NCBI GenBank assembly: GCA_903885855.1
Contig: CAISKG010000372.1
Location: 1 to 5,902 of the forward strand
Reading direction: 5' to 3'
DNA from: an uncultured Planctomycetaceae bacterium
GTDB lineage: Bacteria; Planctomycetota; Planctomycetia; Pirellulales; UBA1268
DNA: 5,902 nt
Shown: one piece after another, positions 5,819 to 5,902 of the stretch
Layout: each line of letters begins with the position of its first letter
How positions within the stretch are numbered: the first letter of the stretch is position 1
Made by a program: the position numbers and the translations under genes
The notes under the pieces: model-generated
Database searches by the model: none
Seen by the model: only the letters and a program-made list of their open reading frames with translations
What the model was told of the DNA's origin: nothing

Positions 5819-5902
5819 GGGGGCGTACCGGTTTCAACCGGATGCACGAGGTTCAGATTGCGTGTCGTGGTTGGTCGGCTGGCCACGTTAAAAGTCGACC
5901 AA
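5819..5902 (+). ncRNA. ssrA: Transfer-messenger RNA (tmRNA), 5' part cut by the window edge
   Basis: tmRNA, with SmpB, frees stalled ribosomes and tags the unfinished protein for degradation. The 5' end shows GGGGGCG (5819-5825), the acceptor strand expected to pair with the missing 3' end. The D-like arm follows with GGTTTCAACCGG (5830-5841), where most tmRNAs have GGTTTCGACGGG or similar. After a helix-2 strand comes a complete first pseudoknot: CGTGG (5866-5870) pairs with CCACG (5883-5887), and TTGGTCG (5871-5877) pairs with CGACCAA (5896-5902), the exact last base of the window. The layout and the GTTAAAAG between the stems match PK1 of one-piece tmRNAs, including GGCCTCGTAAAAAG in E. 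coli. The tag reading frame, PK2-4 and the tRNA-like 3' half lie beyond the edge, so one-piece versus permuted form is inferred from the 5' order. Confidence 0.88.

Noticed and set aside
5358..5837. Leftward 159-codon frame covering the gap and the tmRNA start.
   Set aside because: It runs through the antisense of the tmRNA 5' end and the leader hairpins, and the translation is low-complexity with no homology I recognise.

Overview
The window is very GC-rich and looks chromosomal. Four things suggest a member of the Planctomycetota: a long polytopic membrane protein of a kind I associate with that phylum, a secreted three-repeat DUF1573 protein, an HAD phosphatase with an FDLDGLLVNTE nucleophile motif, and weak or absent Shine-Dalgarno signals at several starts. 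The assignment rests on protein character alone, with no marker gene, so it is moderately confident. I see no insertion sequence, CRISPR array, prophage or defence gene.

Layout from left to right. (1) A leftward pair: a 542-residue membrane protein (284-1912) whose stop codon overlaps, as ATGA, the start of an HAD-family hydrolase that runs off the left edge (1-287). (2) A 58-base divergent gap. (3) A rightward pair, prpB (2-methylisocitrate lyase, 1971-2927) and a citrate/2-methylcitrate synthase (prpC, 2924-4066), also joined by an ATGA overlap. (4) A 100-base convergent gap holding a strong GC-rich hairpin. (5) A leftward secreted DUF1573 protein (4167-5303) with a plausible promoter and a UUCG-capped hairpin in its leader. 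(6) About 515 bases without a credible protein gene (5304-5818), followed by the 5' end of tmRNA (ssrA) at 5819, cut by the right edge. Its acceptor strand, D-like arm and the whole first pseudoknot are visible.

Functionally, PrpC and PrpB would condense propionyl-CoA with oxaloacetate and later cleave 2-methylisocitrate to pyruvate and succinate. The dehydratase and hydratase steps (PrpD, or AcnD/PrpF with aconitase) are not in the window. The membrane protein and HAD enzyme are probably translated together, but their shared role is unknown. tmRNA rescues stalled ribosomes with SmpB. The region is mostly ordinary core genome. The points most worth a second look are a Gly/Ser/Ala-rich insertion beside the PrpB active-site motif, the structured stretch upstream of tmRNA, and a cysteine cluster in the DUF1573 protein.
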